A DNA stretch of 64,000 nt. Origin: Senecio squalidus. Lineage: Eukaryota > Streptophyta > Magnoliopsida > Asterales > Asteraceae. Below are positions 43,950 to 56,668 of this stretch, piece by piece. Where the stretch lies: positions 52,292,614 to 52,356,613 of the forward strand of contig CAJVGC010000432.1 in assembly GCA_910822075.1 (NCBI GenBank). Direction: 5' to 3'. The notes under the pieces were generated by a model. The model was not told the origin of the DNA, did not search any database, and saw only the letters and a program-made list of their open reading frames with translations. The first letter of the stretch is position 1; every line of letters starts with the position of its first letter. The position numbers were made by a program, and so were the translations under genes.

Positions 43950-46200
43950 TTGCACCTCGGCTAGAGTAGGACAATTCCTCTTTCAATACCTAATCACTCA
44001 ACAGTGATTTCAACCATCATCCTTAGCAGGATGTTCTCTTTTCGCTACAGGGGTTAGCTTAGGCTTGTGAATATAAACAATTGCTTGTTTATTCTTTCCG
44101 TCTTTAGCTTTTCCCTTAGCTTGCGGTTGTCTGTTCTTACCAGTACCATACCACCACGAACCGCTAGGATCTGGTTGGTAACCGATTAGGAAGGAATTTC
44201 TCAAAACTCTACGTGCATCAAATGAAGTTCTTGAGAATTTTAGCCATACCATTCATATTGTTGTTAGGAATGAATTCATCAAAACCTTGTGAAAGGCTAT
44301 TCATAACAACAATAGGTTGATGGTAAGGGTAATTAATCCTTTCCGAATGATTAAAGCAGCTTTTATGTTGACAACGTGAGTTCATACTGACGTTTCAGCA
44401 ACATATTTACACTTATGCAATTCTTGAATCAAGTCGTTCAATTCAAGACCGACTTGTTTCTCATACATAATGTGAAGCTTAATAATCATTATATCCGGCC
44501 ACTTATCGCTACTTGATAAGTTGCCCGAGTTATCTCATCATAGGCATCTTTCAGCTCAAAAGATATCGGTTTATTAATGACTGGTAATTACTTCATCGCT
44601 CATAGAACAATTCTCAGCTGATGAAACCAATCATTAAAATTTGGTTCAGTAAGTATTCACTTTTGAACATTGTTTTGATTTCTGACATAATCCCGCTTGA
44701 ATCGGGATTTTGTACCATTTCTACAAAACAGAAGAAAGTTCTGATTAATACTTTCGACATAAAATTCTTAACTTAAAACGTAAAACCCATGGTTTACTTT
44801 TAGTTAAGTCTAGGACCCAATTGACATATTACCGTTCCATCAGTTGATCTGCTAGGAACTAAATAATACTCAAAAGGTAATTGACGATCCGTAATTGCAT
44901 TTACCGGTGCAACTCCTAGAAAATGGGACTTAATGTCATAATTCGATCCGAGCATCAAAATGGTGATCGTGACATTAATCATGTTTCGTCGCATCTTATC
45001 GCTATCAGCGTTTACAGTCTCACTGCATAACCCGATTTTAAGTCATCCGACTGAAGACTGCAGATAGTCCACCACAGTCTCACTATGAGTGGTAATCCGC
45101 CTTGGATACACTTCACCTACGTCTCACGTAGAGTGACGAGCAAGTACAAGTTGTCTAGGCAATACGGATAGCAATTGACTTAAATTCTGTGGGTGTTAAA
45201 AATCTACGTACGCAATTGCCATGCAACAATTTCGTAACGTAATTTTAATTAAAAACAAAATGTTTTTATTTTACTGGTTATTAAACGTGTTTCTATGATT
45301 ACCTAATTCATACAACTAATTGTAACATGGTCATCATTAAAACCCTTTCGGTAGCTCTACAACGGGTACGACCAGGTAAGCAAGTGAGGGTAGGGGACGA
45401 CTAAGCATCTCTTAAAACCTGACCTCATTAGGAGTAGAATACTCCGCAAACTTTCCTAGACATCGTCCTTTATGTAGGTGAGACTAGTTGGGTAATAATA
45501 CACTGAGCATGTACAATCTAGTTATGAATTACTAATCACACGCTTATTAAATCGATGGTTTTTAAGATATTTTGTAAATTTATACGTTCCGTCGCTGGAC
45601 CAAATTACGGTATATAAACCCAACCAAATGCGTTATAGAACGTATAAAAGTGCCAAAATAAATTAATAACTCGTCATAATAATTCTTTAGTCTTATTATT
45701 AAATTTTGTTTCTTTCAAAAGACATTTGAAAAACAATATTTATAATAAACAATTTAGAATTATTCTACGCAACTAATTGGGTAATTTCTAAAAAGTCTCT
45801 ATGGTCATTGTTTACATATTGAATCACTCCCGTTTCAAAGGAAACGGACCACATACATCCGTCCAAATAAACAAGTTTGGATTGCGTAAGCTATCAATAT
45901 GTAAACAATTCGTATATCAAATAAACCACACATAACTTTTTATCATACAAATCCTTTTGTGTCGCACATATTCAATTAACAATTAATAATATGTCACTAA
46001 TTCAATTTACTTTTTAACAATATCAATATATCTAATTATGCTTACAAAGTTATGCATGTAACTTTATAAACATAATTTTGCATAAAAGTAAATAAGGTAA
46101 TTAAACATCAAATTGCAAGGTAGATTGATTTTAAATTAACTTTTAATTTTGTAAAATCATACAATAAACCAACCCTAATCCCCCCTCAATTTTGATGTTT
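43950..46200 (-). pseudogene. Copia-3 gag remnant
   Basis: The minus strand at 44010-44252 reads a basic gag tail (GKAKDGKNKQAIVYIHKPK) leading to a damaged zinc-knuckle region near 43970-44010. The N-terminal gag toward 46200 is too decayed to follow continuously. Confidence 0.6.
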
Positions 46201-46837
46201 TAGATCCAAAATAATATTTACCTATGTTTTGGCTGATACCACTATAGGTATACAACTAGAGTCATATTGTCAAACAATACATGGCAGCGGAATTTAGGAT
46301 CACATAGTAAATAATAAATCGGATAAAGAAAATTACCTTGAATTAGAAGCAAGCGAAAGTCGTAGATCTAAGTATAAGATCTAATCTATGGTTACGTACG
46401 CGACACCTTCTTTTAGCAACTGACTAGTATGCTAGTACACGTTTAATTGCTTTATACAACAATTGTCTTAGCAACAACTCTTTATTACAAAAACCAAAAT
46501 AAAAACAAATAAAACCCTTTTTATTTTAAAAGCCGATCGGCTAAAAATTTAAAGAAATTTTAATCGATGCTTTTGTATTGTAATGTAATGAATTAGGGTT
46601 TAGGGTTTATCTTCTATTTATAGGTTTTCAAATCTAAGAGTTTGAGTTATATTACAATAAGGAAACCTCCTTATTTACATAATAAACCCTCAATTTAATA
46701 AATATTTACACTTAACCATTAAGTAATATTTAATAAATAAATTAAACTTGTAGTCGTGTCTAAATGTCGATGTGTGCGCTCCCGTAGGCTCACACATTTA
46801 CGGACACACATTTGTTAAAACTATTCAAATACCAACA

Positions 46838-47328
46838 GATACATCCTTAAGTTTGTTGGATCACGCCATTTTCAGAACATCTCGAGTATACTGCCTCTTT
46901 TGCATTCGTCTAATGAGAAACGGGCTAGATTTCTTGAATGCTGAATTTGCTTCTAAGCAACATTATCTTTTTTATAGATAATGTGATTTTGTTTCTGTGT
47001 TATAGCACATTACCTTAATTCGCTAGAGATGACAAGATGGCAGGTTGAAATGAGTACTTTTTAGTATGGGTCAGAATGGTGGGTTGGCCCGTAAACACCG
47101 TTCATGCATTTTTTTTAGATTTTCTATATATAAGTAATGAGTTAATCAAGGTTCAAAAATGATATTATTTCAAAAATAATTTAATCGTTGAATAAATATG
47201 ATCCGGGAGGCTATGCATTAAGACTTTGGGTAATTTGCCACCCGTTTCCCTTCTAGCTACTTTTTTTGTTTGACCCATTTGGCTCGCTTGAGTATACACA
47301 CAACCCATATTGACCCGTTAATAAGAAA
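46838..47328. other. Unassigned sequence right of Copia-3
   Basis: AT-rich with GGGTCA/TTGACCC words (GGGTTGGCCCG, TTTGACCCATTTGG, TATTGACCCGTTAA). Such words are common in plant mobile or low-copy repeats. No gene is seen. Confidence 0.35.
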
Positions 47329-48760
47329 ATGGGTTGAAATTGACACCATTGCTCAAATTGAGGTTTGATCACCAGGATGACGTAGCTGGTCTTAATCTAC
47401 TGAAATTGTTATTACATTAAAAACAAATATCTCAATTTTTTAGTATGTATAGTAATTACAGACTGTATACGTAGATCACCCACGTCCAAAACAACTAATC
47501 GTAGAAAATGACTTTCCTCAAAAACTTCAAAATTTTATTGACGAGCGAAGAGATGGTCACATCTATGGCGGTCAAGATCAAGATAAACAGATGGCAACTT
47601 CACTATTGAAGGACTTCATATCAACACTTCATTGCTGGTGTAAATATAAGTTTTGGGATGGGATGTAATTATATTTGCCTCTCGTTTCTTGAAATCATCT
47701 ACCTTTGTGACCTAACCTGAGTATTGTCAAAACCTTCCAAAAAAGAACATTAAGCTATATCGGGTACTAGTTTTTATATATCACCAGTCTGCCCTTTTTG
47801 TTATTATTACTTTGTTATAACAATATACTATTATGATCATGATTATCCGTGATATTTCTAATTTGCAAATATATATCTATCAACAAAAGCAAGAAATCTT
47901 TAAACAAATTGAATAATTCATATGATTAAGATAATATCATTAAGTACATCAAATTTCAAAAAGAATTTAAACAAACTAAACATAAATTCACAATGGATTA
48001 ATTAGCAGTTACATTCAAATCCAGTTCCTTCCAAAAACAATCGTGTAAATCAAACCCTAACTAGTTGTATCATAGTGATCAAAACCATAATCGCCATTCT
48101 TTCGCTGCCAAAATCAACTCTTGTTTCAGGTTACAATATTGTTCAAACTTCGCTGCCTTCATCATCCGTAACGGTTGTGCATCTGTTATTATCAAATTGT
48201 TCTTTACAATCTCCTGCGCCGCCAGTTTCCGCCCACTTCTCTCCAACGAAATCAAATCTTTTTCGAGTCTGTGAAGTGTCATGTGTCCACCCAGCGCCTG
48301 CCCAGTACCAAACCCTTTCTTACACAACTTGCATTGATGCAACTCCGAATGCTTTGGACCAACGATATTTAGGGTTAGCCAACATGCATCATTCTCATCA
48401 CCGAACTTAATCTTTTTATGAATTCCTTGATGACCGCCTAGCGCTTGATAAGTAGCAAATCTTTTTCCGCATGATTTACATTCGTACCCACGATGATGGT
48501 GATCATGAGTGTCGAGAAAAGTCGAGTTTTCTCTTGATCTTTTGTTGGTTTTCTTCATCTCTAAACTCATGGCTGAAATCGATTTCTTGGTGTGTTGTGT
48601 GTTATGAGGGTAAAGAAGTAAAGTAATAAAAGAGAGATCGACTATTATTTATAATGGGTTTAAGATAAGTATTCGTGACCAATATGGAAACTATTAAAAT
48701 CTACTTGGGCTTTCTTGGGTTGCAAGTGATCAGGGATATGCAATTTAGGGTTTTGTTGAT
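47329..48760 (-). repeat. Inverted paralogue of the zinc-finger unit
   Basis: The reverse complement matches about 28050-29490 of tandem unit 1, including promoter, gene, AT-rich tail and the sequence around AATTTCAACCCATT. It is clearly more diverged than the tandem units are from each other and lacks the copia fragment. It marks the older form of the locus. Confidence 0.85.
48079..48570 (-). CDS. C2H2 zinc-finger protein (ZAT-like), longer paralogue, 163 aa
   Basis: A two-finger QALGGH protein (C31, C34, H47, H51; C80, C83, H96, H100), about 90 percent like the tandem copies over the shared part by eye. After finger 2 it keeps 46 residues missing from the tandem copies (SLERSGRKLAAQEIVKNN... 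to about residue 153), then the same LAAKEWRLWF end. No EAR motif is visible. A TATA box (TATAAATA on the minus strand) is at 48646-48653, and an AT-rich 3' flank follows. It is most likely the ancestral-type gene, as the shorter copies are explained by one deletion between short direct repeats. Nuclear DNA-binding regulator by family; targets unknown. Confidence 0.87.
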   Translation of the reverse strand: MSLEMKKTNKRSRENSTFLDTHDHHHRGYECKSCGKRFATYQALGGHQGIHKKIKFGDENDACWLTLNIVGPKHSELHQCKLCKKGFGTGQALGGHMTLHRLEKDLISLERSGRKLAAQEIVKNNLIITDAQPLRMMKAAKFEQYCNLKQELILAAKEWRLWF

Positions 48761-50733
48761 GTTTAAATTGAGTATAACGGTACTTTTTTTATTTTAATTA
48801 TTTTTGTCTTTGTTAGTTTATTAGAAAATTTTCTTTTTTTAATACACAGCTACACCTTTATACGTGTGTGGGCAGTTTGTTCGTTAAAAATATATAGTAT
48901 TAAATTTTTTTTGTAATATATTGAATAATGTGTCACGTAATAAATATAAGGCATGACTAAAGTCGAGAGAAAAAAACAAAGTTAAATATAATATTATGTA
49001 ATTGAGAAGAAGGCGAAATAACGTTATGATGTATAAATTATCTTTGTTATAAATTTATAACACTTTATAAAGTGACATGTAATGTTTAATTTTTATTTAA
49101 AAGTTGCGATCGTAACCAATTATTGTGTATTCTTTTAAATATACATATAATAAAAGATCTAAGAAAGAAAAATAGTTTATAATTTTAATATTTTTTTCAA
49201 TGTTGTTAACATACGATCAATAATGAAATGAGCGATAAGATTATTTTGGTTGAGACTTAAAAGATAGAGAGACATGGATGTAAAAATTAAAAGTTCTTGA
49301 AAAATCAATTAAAGATGAATTTTATGGAGATATCTAATTAAATGATGGAGAAATATAAATAATTAAATTTAATAAATTATCAATAATAAAAAGACTAAAG
49401 TTGCCTAATTTTTTTAAATTTCTTTATTAATCCTATATATGTGTGGACATACGATCAATATAAATAATTATCTTTTATAAGTTAAATATTTATATATGTT
49501 ATTCATATTTATATTAGATTTAAAAAGTTACATGTATATTAGACTTGTTTACTCTTTGAATAAGACTGAATTGCACAATTTGAATAATTTGGATTTGACG
49601 ACATGATTTATTTATTTGATTTTTTGGATCAGAATGGATCATAATCAAATAGTATTTTGGATTTAAAATTGGTGTTTGAGTTCATAAAATAGGACTAAAT
49701 ATAAATTAATGAGGTAAGAAGGTATTTGTTGATCTTATTGTTTATTTAGTTTTTTTGATGGAATGGATCATAACCGAATAGTAACAAATTTAGTTTTTAG
49801 TTTTTGGAAAAAAAATTAGTTTTAAAAGGGACATTATTTAGATATCTTTGAAAAAAATAAATTGAAAAGAAACAATTTTTTTATTATTTACTTTTTGAAA
49901 ATGAAAAAAGTTATTATTAATTTTGAAATATATTTTTGTTAAAAGGTGAATAAATTCTAATTTTTGAAATTGATAACAAAGTAAATTTGGATTTCTATTT
50001 TAAAAAGGGATATTATATATGATCTGTTTGTTTTATCAATAAAGTTGCTATTAGAATTATATGAATATATTTTAATTAAATTGTAAAACTTTTATATAGA
50101 AAATATGAATGACTAAATTGAATAAATTGTTAAAAATATATGATTAAATTGGTTTAATTAACTAATTTAAAATACATGTTACTCTGGGTCAATAGAAACC
50201 TTTTTCTCAAATTTCTTTTCGAAAAAATGCATGTGTGTACACACGGACAATTCAGATTTTTATATGTAAACTTATGTTAAATTTATTTATAATTTAAATT
50301 AAAACCGTGTATACACACGGGGCGTTTCAGATAAGTAAACATGAAGAAAAATAGCGTGATGATAGTGAAAAGATGAGAAATATCGAGGCAGAGAATGAAA
50401 TACATAATTGATGGAAATGAGATTTATGTTATAATTATCTTATTTATTGAGTATACATATCTCAATCAATTAAATATTTTTTTCTCTCTTCAATTTCATA
50501 AATAGTAAAAAGTTAACATGGAAAAAAATAGGGTGATGCTAATAAAAATCAATTTTTCTTTCAATTTCATAAATAGTAAAAAGCTAAATATGGAGAAAAA
50601 TAGGAAAAAGTAAGAAAATTATGAGGTATGGAGAGAGATATGTAAATGAATATTTTATTTATTTATTTTTAAGAGGGTTACATTGATTTATTTTGAAAAT
50701 AATGAGTTAATATTAATTTTGAAAGATTATTAT
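48761..50733. other. AT-rich non-coding DNA with a repeat shared at 53180-53660
   Basis: No coding frame. The part about 49380-49790 (landmarks ATATTAGATTTAAAAAGTTA, GGATTTGACGACATGATTT) is homologous to about 53180-53660. Two copies of TAAACATGAAGAAAA/TTAACATGGAAAAAA with TAGGGTGATG-like context at 50335-50600 form a further minor repeat. Confidence 0.5.
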
Positions 50734-53124
50734 TGTCACACCCCGCTAAAGCGGAAACACGAGGTATGAAGAGCTGGAATATCATTACACAAGTTATAAC
50801 AAAAATATAATGGTTTCAAGTCATTGATATAAAATAAAAGAGTTCACAAGTTCAAAAGACTACCAAGTCGTTTAACGTATCAAGAACAAATACATAATTA
50901 AAGTTTGAAATAAATTCCCAAGGTAATAAAAACAGGTCTTTTTCCCAATGCGTATCTCACGTAACCATCCTGACCCGTCCATGCTATGCACTTCATTCTT
51001 ACACTTGGTTTCCTGAAACATGAGATAAAGTGTCAACTACATAAAGTAGTGAGTGAGTTACAGTTTATAAGTTCTCGATACAAGTTTCCGTAAAGTATAT
51101 AAGTATGAAGGTTTCATAAATGAAAAGAAACGGAACGACGCTTAAATATTATATACTCTTAAAATAGTTGCGGATTAATAGCTAAAAGTGTATATGCGTA
51201 ATTTAAGTAACTAATGATTAAAACCTTGTATCAACCTCTTGGCATAATATAACATAAGTGATCACACTAAACCGATTATCCAACCGTGAGGCCCCTTACC
51301 CCGCACTATCTACGAGGAGTATTTTGATCATAGTAATATGTACTTAGACTGCCATCTAAGTAAGGAACTGTTCTTTCCTAAGTATCGATACCCATAGTTA
51401 CTAAACGGCTTAACAAAGCTAATAGTGTGAAGTGAGCTGAAACCGGGCACTAAGTAATTTTATTAAAAACTGATAGTAGGCACTTATGAAACGCGTTATA
51501 TTCTCATCAAGGGTTGGTCACATATACAAGTAATCATAGTTTAGTTCCAGTGCCAATAAAGGGGCAAGCCATAAAGTTAATAGTGTGCCAATCGGGGCAG
51601 TAAAATAGTTTACGCATATAAGTTTCATAAATAGTTCAAAGTTCATAAAACAAGTAATCTCATGTTTCCCCCAAAAGAGTTATGTAAAAATACGATAATA
51701 AGAGGGGATGTAACTCACTGATTGCAAAGATAAGATACGAGCACGAAGAGTGATCGAAACAGGTCGGAATCACGGGAATCCTATAGTAATACCAAGATTG
51801 AATGAGTACGAATGTTTATAAGTTTATAATGTCGTTAGTTAACGAAAATGCTTTTATTATAAGTGTTGGATTTAAGTCTACCGAAAGTCGGGCAGCGCTT
51901 CCGCGCCAAAATCTTTAAATCCATTTTAAACACTTACCCGCTTAACGATTTTCATGACGATAGTTTACAAATATTTAAACCAAACACAATGTATGTTAGC
52001 ATGTCCAAATGGTCTCTTTAGACATAAGTTTAGCTTATTACAGGTTATAGTTCGTGAACTTCAGTTTCGAGCATAAGTTTAAAACGACAAGTTTAGAGTT
52101 ACGCTTCATAACGGTTTAAATCAGGTTTTGTAACAGGTATGCACCACGACCGCCTCGCGGTGGAGGGACTGCGCCGCGGTCGTGAGACAAGTTCTTGAAC
52201 AAAAATCGTTTTTGAAGAAATTCCTTATTTTTAAGTTAGATTTTGACATGCAACCATAAATACACCTAAATGATTGATGTTTTATAGTTTATATTGAGTT
52301 TTTAACCTCAAAATTATAGGTATAACCATCCATTTTATAAAAAACCCGTTTTTGTTCATAAATGGTCACAAATCTTCATAAAAACTCATTTTTAGTTGTT
52401 AGATGATGCATGCAATGAGTATATTATAAAGACAGAATATTTGAAGGATTTATACCGAGTAGAAAGTGATTTGAAGATGGTTGAAGTAATCTCTTGGTGA
52501 TTTTGACCCAAAATGCTTAGAAATCAATTTTTTACCCAAATAGTTGAACGCTCCTTTCTTCCTTCTTTTTTGTGAACGATTTTTATGTGTTAAAGTGATA
52601 GTTTTTCTGTGATTTATGGGGTGTTAAATCTCTGTAATGAAAGGTGTTTGTGAGAGAGTTTGTTGAAAAAGTTTGAAGTGAGAGAGAGAGTAGCAAAGAG
52701 AGTGTTTGTATGTGTGTTTGTGTTTGGTGTTTGAAAAATAAAGATTGAGAGGTGTTAAAAAGGATTTACTAGAGCTCTAAAAAAGGCTTCTAACATGTTT
52801 AACCCGGAGCCAAAGTGTTGGGCTATGGTTTGAGTTTGTTTGGTTAAGTTTCAAAGTTTACAAAAATGGCTGGTCTGCACCTCTAAAAAAGGCTTCTAAC
52901 ATGTTTTCGTTCGTTTTATCGTTAAGCATTTTCGTTAGTTGAAAGTTTCCGGTTAGTTGAGATAGGAACTTAGGCAAGTTGATTAAGTGTTTTTCTTGGT
53001 ATTAGGATTCGTTTTATGATTCCGATTTCGATTCCGACTCACATACAAGTATAGATACGATTAATGTACAGTTAACTCAAAGATAGAGAATGCGGTTATC
53101 ACCTGAACTTAGACGGTTGTCACA
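50734..53124 (-). mobile_element. Gypsy-B solo LTR (2.39 kb)
   Basis: It starts TGTCACACCCCGCTAAAGCGG and ends AGACGGTTGTCACA. It is flanked by the TSD ATTAT (50729-50733 and 53125-53129). It is the same family as 927-4298 and 62018-64000, reversed relative to the first. A GC-rich patch at about 52140-52190 (CGCCTCGCGGTGG, TGCGCCGCGGTCGTG) interrupts an otherwise AT-rich LTR. There are no internal sequences. Confidence 0.9.
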
Positions 53125-53179
53125 ATTATGTTAGGAGAAGTATTATTTAGTTAAACTGTAATTAAATTATTTGAAAATA

Positions 53180-53660
53180 AAAGATTAAATTGACTATTTA
53201 AGAAAGTAATCGTATTGGTCAATAAATTTTAAGAAATCTTTTCCTTTATATATTAAGATACCTAAGTAGAGATACGACTAATTTAAATTAGTTTTTTTAT
53301 AACTTAAATATTCATATTTGTTATTTACATTTATATTAGATTTAAAAAGTTACATGTTAATTAAACGTGATCACTACTTGAATAAAACCAATTCAAAAAT
53401 TGGATTATTAGGATTTGACGACATGATTTGTTGATTTTGATTAGATTGGATAATAGTATTTTGGATTTTAAATTTGTTTTTGAGTTCGTAGAGTAGAACT
53501 AAATATAAATAAAATGTTAAAAACGTATTTATTAATCTGACTGTTTGTTTAGTTTTTTGAATGAGATTAAATCATAACCTAATAATATGTTTTATTTAAA
53601 TTGGTTTTTTGTTTCATATAGTAGAACAATATAAATTAATAGGTTAATAACAAAACAAAT
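53180..53660. repeat. Second copy of the 49380-49790 AT-rich repeat
   Basis: Same order of landmarks as the first copy with moderate divergence. The Gypsy-B solo LTR lies between the two copies. Confidence 0.55.
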
Positions 53661-53751
53661 ATATATCAATAATAACGAAAAATAGAAAGTCATTACGTTG
53701 TGTTTTGTAGAATGAATATAGCAAGACCTTTAATTGCGTTTTGAAATTTTG

Positions 53752-55752
53752 TGTGACAACCTCGTTTTCGAGGTACCATTCTCGTGTTCTGTTTGTCTTT
53801 TTATTTATCGTTTCTTTTGTTTTGACACTCTTATTATTTGTTATTTCTTTTTATCACGCATTATTTTTGTGGTGGAGTTTTATATTACATATCGTTTTGT
53901 CCTTCGTGACGAAAACGTTTAGTACCTAAGTGCCTAGTAGATATAAGTATGCTAGTAAGATAAGTATGGGTGAGTTATGCCTTCGATTATACGATTAAGA
54001 TTAACGTTAAAAAATATCTTATAAAGTTAGTCCTTTAACGAGAACTAACGCCAAATCTGTTACAGTTTCCGTCCTTTTAACGGACCGTTAACAGAAGTTA
54101 ACGGTAAAGGACTGCGCCACACTCCTTGCTGACTGTGACGCAATTGGGATCCTGGACAGAAAATGTTAAAACACCTTTTTCACTTTTCTTGAGATTCCAC
54201 AACTTCAATCACGTGAATTATGGCTCAAAACTTCCCAATATGCATGGTTTTGAGCATAATATGGATCTAACAACCTTTCTAAACCTCTTGCATACCCAAA
54301 CTAACATTTACCATATTCATTCACCTTTTCTCTTTCATTTCCATTACTCACCTCCCCTATTTCTCTCATGTTTCTCTCTTCATTTCCAGAAGTTAAGAGG
54401 GTTAGTAAACACATAAGTGAGTGAGTTTAAAGTTAAAAGAGGATTCTAAATCATATTCACCATAATATCCTTGATTTCCTTCCATTTGGTAAGATTTTCC
54501 AACATAAATCTCATCTTTATATCACTTCTTTCCATCTTTGTTTATGATTAGAAATTCTAACATAAACCTTATGAAATATTGCAAGGATTGGTTCTCCATC
54601 TTCACCTTTCTATTTTCGGTTTGTTCACCACCATGGAAACCTTTATGTCTTGAAGATTGGTAAGCAAAAACACTCCTTAAATCTCATTCTAATTCTTATT
54701 TCTTCGAGTTCTTATTCTAACAAGTGGTAATTTGTGTTTGGAGCTCGGATTCTCAACACCGCCACTTTTGGCAGCTCATTTATGGGAGATTTCGAGACTA
54801 TTCCGACGAGTGTTGGTAGATTTTACGGAGGTCTTTCGTACTCTCTAAAAGTTCCTAATTTATCCTTTTCGTTTTCTTAATATTCACTAGGTTTTCGTCT
54901 AAGTAACTTATATAAAAAGTGAATATGGTTAAAATGGAAGAAAACATAAGACTTGACATATTATACATATTAATATCATATTTGTAGGTTATTATTTATC
55001 ATAACATAAAAATGGTATAATATGTATATAAACATATAAAATGAGTAATTAGAAGTAAAATATGTGTTATTAGTAAAGTTCTTACCGAAAATTATTATCT
55101 TGGACTCTTTGGACGAATTTGGGACTAATTAGACTAATGATACATATAATTGTTATATAAACTCTAATTAGTATTATTATCTAATATCATGTACAAACTT
55201 ACTTAAATAATATATAAATAAACTTATATACCTACTGGACATATCACTTATAAATATCAAGACTTAAGATTAACGTCACGATAATAAAACGTAAAAGTTT
55301 AAAAATTCGTTTTTCCACTGTTACCCAACTGCGCCGCCGTAGTCATCTACTGTTTCGCATCAGGATTTGGTCACAAACTTGGTGCGACGCACTGAAGTCC
55401 CTGTGCGCCGCAGTGAGCCTTTGGTTTGAAACGTCACGTATTTTGAACGAAAATAAGTATATATAGCTATATTATTATACATAAAGTAGTATATACAGAC
55501 AAATATACGTTTTTTGTCTCAAAAAACATAATCGCAATCATAAAAACGATATTTATTAATATAATATTCGCTAAACGTACATATTTTCGATAAATATACT
55601 TTTTCTCAAAATACGATTGAAATCCTAAATTTTAAACTTTATCTTTCGTTAAACTTTTATACAATTGTTTTCCAACTATTTTTACTTAAAATATTTAAAT
55701 TCTTCAAACGATTTTAACTTATTCAAAATGTCGAATGTTGACTTTTAGCTGA
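53752..55752 (+). mobile_element. Gypsy-type LTR fragment related to Gypsy-A
   Basis: It begins TGTGACAACCTCG. At about 53925-54010 it carries the landmark order AAGTGCCTAG...TATGCTAGTAAGATAAG...GTTATGCCTTCGATTATACGATTAAGATTAACG, which is also found in the Gypsy-A LTR near 18050-18125. It has GC-rich patches (54070-54125 and 55325-55420, with GCGCCGCCGTAG and GTGCGCCGCAGTG). The 3' end is missing: it stops at the truncated Cassandra at about 55753. ORFs inside are not credible. Confidence 0.65.
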
Positions 55753-56429
55753 CTCTGTAGTTAAGCGTGCATGGGTCAGAGTAGTTTCAGGATGGGTGAC
55801 CCCCTGGGAAGCTTTACAAAAACAAATTCGCGGACCTTGCTGCACATCGGACAATATCGTGGGCATGAAAAGGCGGGGTGTTACAAATGGTATCATAGTC
55901 ACTCTTGTGTTTTTCAGGATGGTGGGGCAAACCTCAACGAGGACGTTGAGTCCCGGGGGTGGGGGGGGGGGGGGGGTGTTTGTTACACCTTACGCAAATA
56001 CCACATCGTCCGTGGACAAGAGTGATGTTGGGTATATGATTAAACCTTTAACCTTTCATTACACGACGCGTTTTGGTGGCTACAGACACTATAGAGCTTT
56101 GAAACGCCGTAGTTAAACGTGCTTTGGCCAGAGTATTTCCAGGATGGGTGACCCCCTGGGAAGATCTACCAAAATCAAATCCGTGAGCCTTGCTAGCAGA
56201 GCAGACAAGGGTGATGTTGGGTATATGAGTAAACCTTTAGTCTTTCATTACATGACATGTTTTGGTGGCTACAGACACTACACGAGCTTAGAAACTCTGT
56301 AGTTAAGCGTGCTTTGGCCAAAATAGTTCCAGGATGGGTGACCCCCTGGGAAGATCTACCAAAAACAAATCCGTGAGCCTTGCTAGCAGACCGGACAATA
56401 TCGTGGGCATGAAAAGGCGGGGTGTTACA
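55753..56429 (+). mobile_element. Cassandra element with doubled 5S segment in its 3' LTR
   Basis: The 5' LTR is truncated (about 55753-55885) but keeps a 5S-like A box (GTTAAGCGTGCATGG) and C box (AGGATGGGTGACC) and ends GGCGGGGTGTTACA. The PBS TGGTATCATAG is at 55888-55898. Only 95 bp of interior follow, ending in a G-rich PPT (55954-55976). The 3' LTR (55981-56429, 449 bp) starts TGTTACACC and contains two tandem 189-bp segments, each with a 5S-like part (about 56109-56163 and 56299-56353). As a TRIM it encodes no protein. Confidence 0.9.
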
Positions 56430-56435
56430 ATTTAA

Positions 56436-56668
56436 GGCGGCTGTGTTTGTTTATTTCCGGTTATTAAGGGGTGGGATCGAGCTTATGTTTTGTAAATAGT
56501 TTAAGCTTTTAATGTTTGTTAAGTGTTTAGCTTATTTTACTTGATTATTATAAAAACGAAGACAAGACTAATAATGTTATAGGGTAAACCAATAAGTCAA
56601 AGAAGCTTATTAGATTCAGATAAGCTAATAAACTAATAAGCTCACTTAGCCAAAACACAAACACCCCC
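56436..56668. mobile_element. MITE-like element with GTGTTTGTTT / AACACAAACACCCCC ends
   Basis: The ends GGCTGTGTTTGTTTATT and CAAAACACAAACACCCCC are roughly complementary. The interior holds many AGCTTATTAG/TAAGCTAATAA words that can fold back, a layout common in plant hAT-type MITEs. No TSD was established. Confidence 0.45.

Larger units (their letters stand above)
39898..46837 (-). mobile_element. Copia-3: decayed full-length Ty1/copia element
   Basis: A 6.94-kb minus-strand element flanked by the TSD GATAC (39893-39897 and 46838-46842). The right LTR is about 46244-46837. The left LTR is about 39898-40244 and lacks roughly 240 bp of its counterpart. The sense strand of the LTR begins TGTTGG and ends CTATA, not the usual CA. 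A PBS-like GGCTGATACCA lies beside the right LTR. In sense order, decayed gag (46200-43950), integrase (about 43400-43080), RT (42370-42000) and RNase H (41700-41250) can be traced. All are interrupted. Confidence 0.88.

Noticed and set aside
48065..48410. Plus-strand ORFs of 69-111 aa at the fourth zinc-finger gene
   Set aside because: They are antisense shadows of the zinc-finger gene on the minus strand. The same holds for 28480-28743 and 30993-31256.
56109..56353. Possible genuine 5S rRNA genes
   Set aside because: Only the 3' half of 5S rRNA is matched, with substitutions, and the segments lie within TG...CA LTRs with PBS and PPT, which is the Cassandra pattern.
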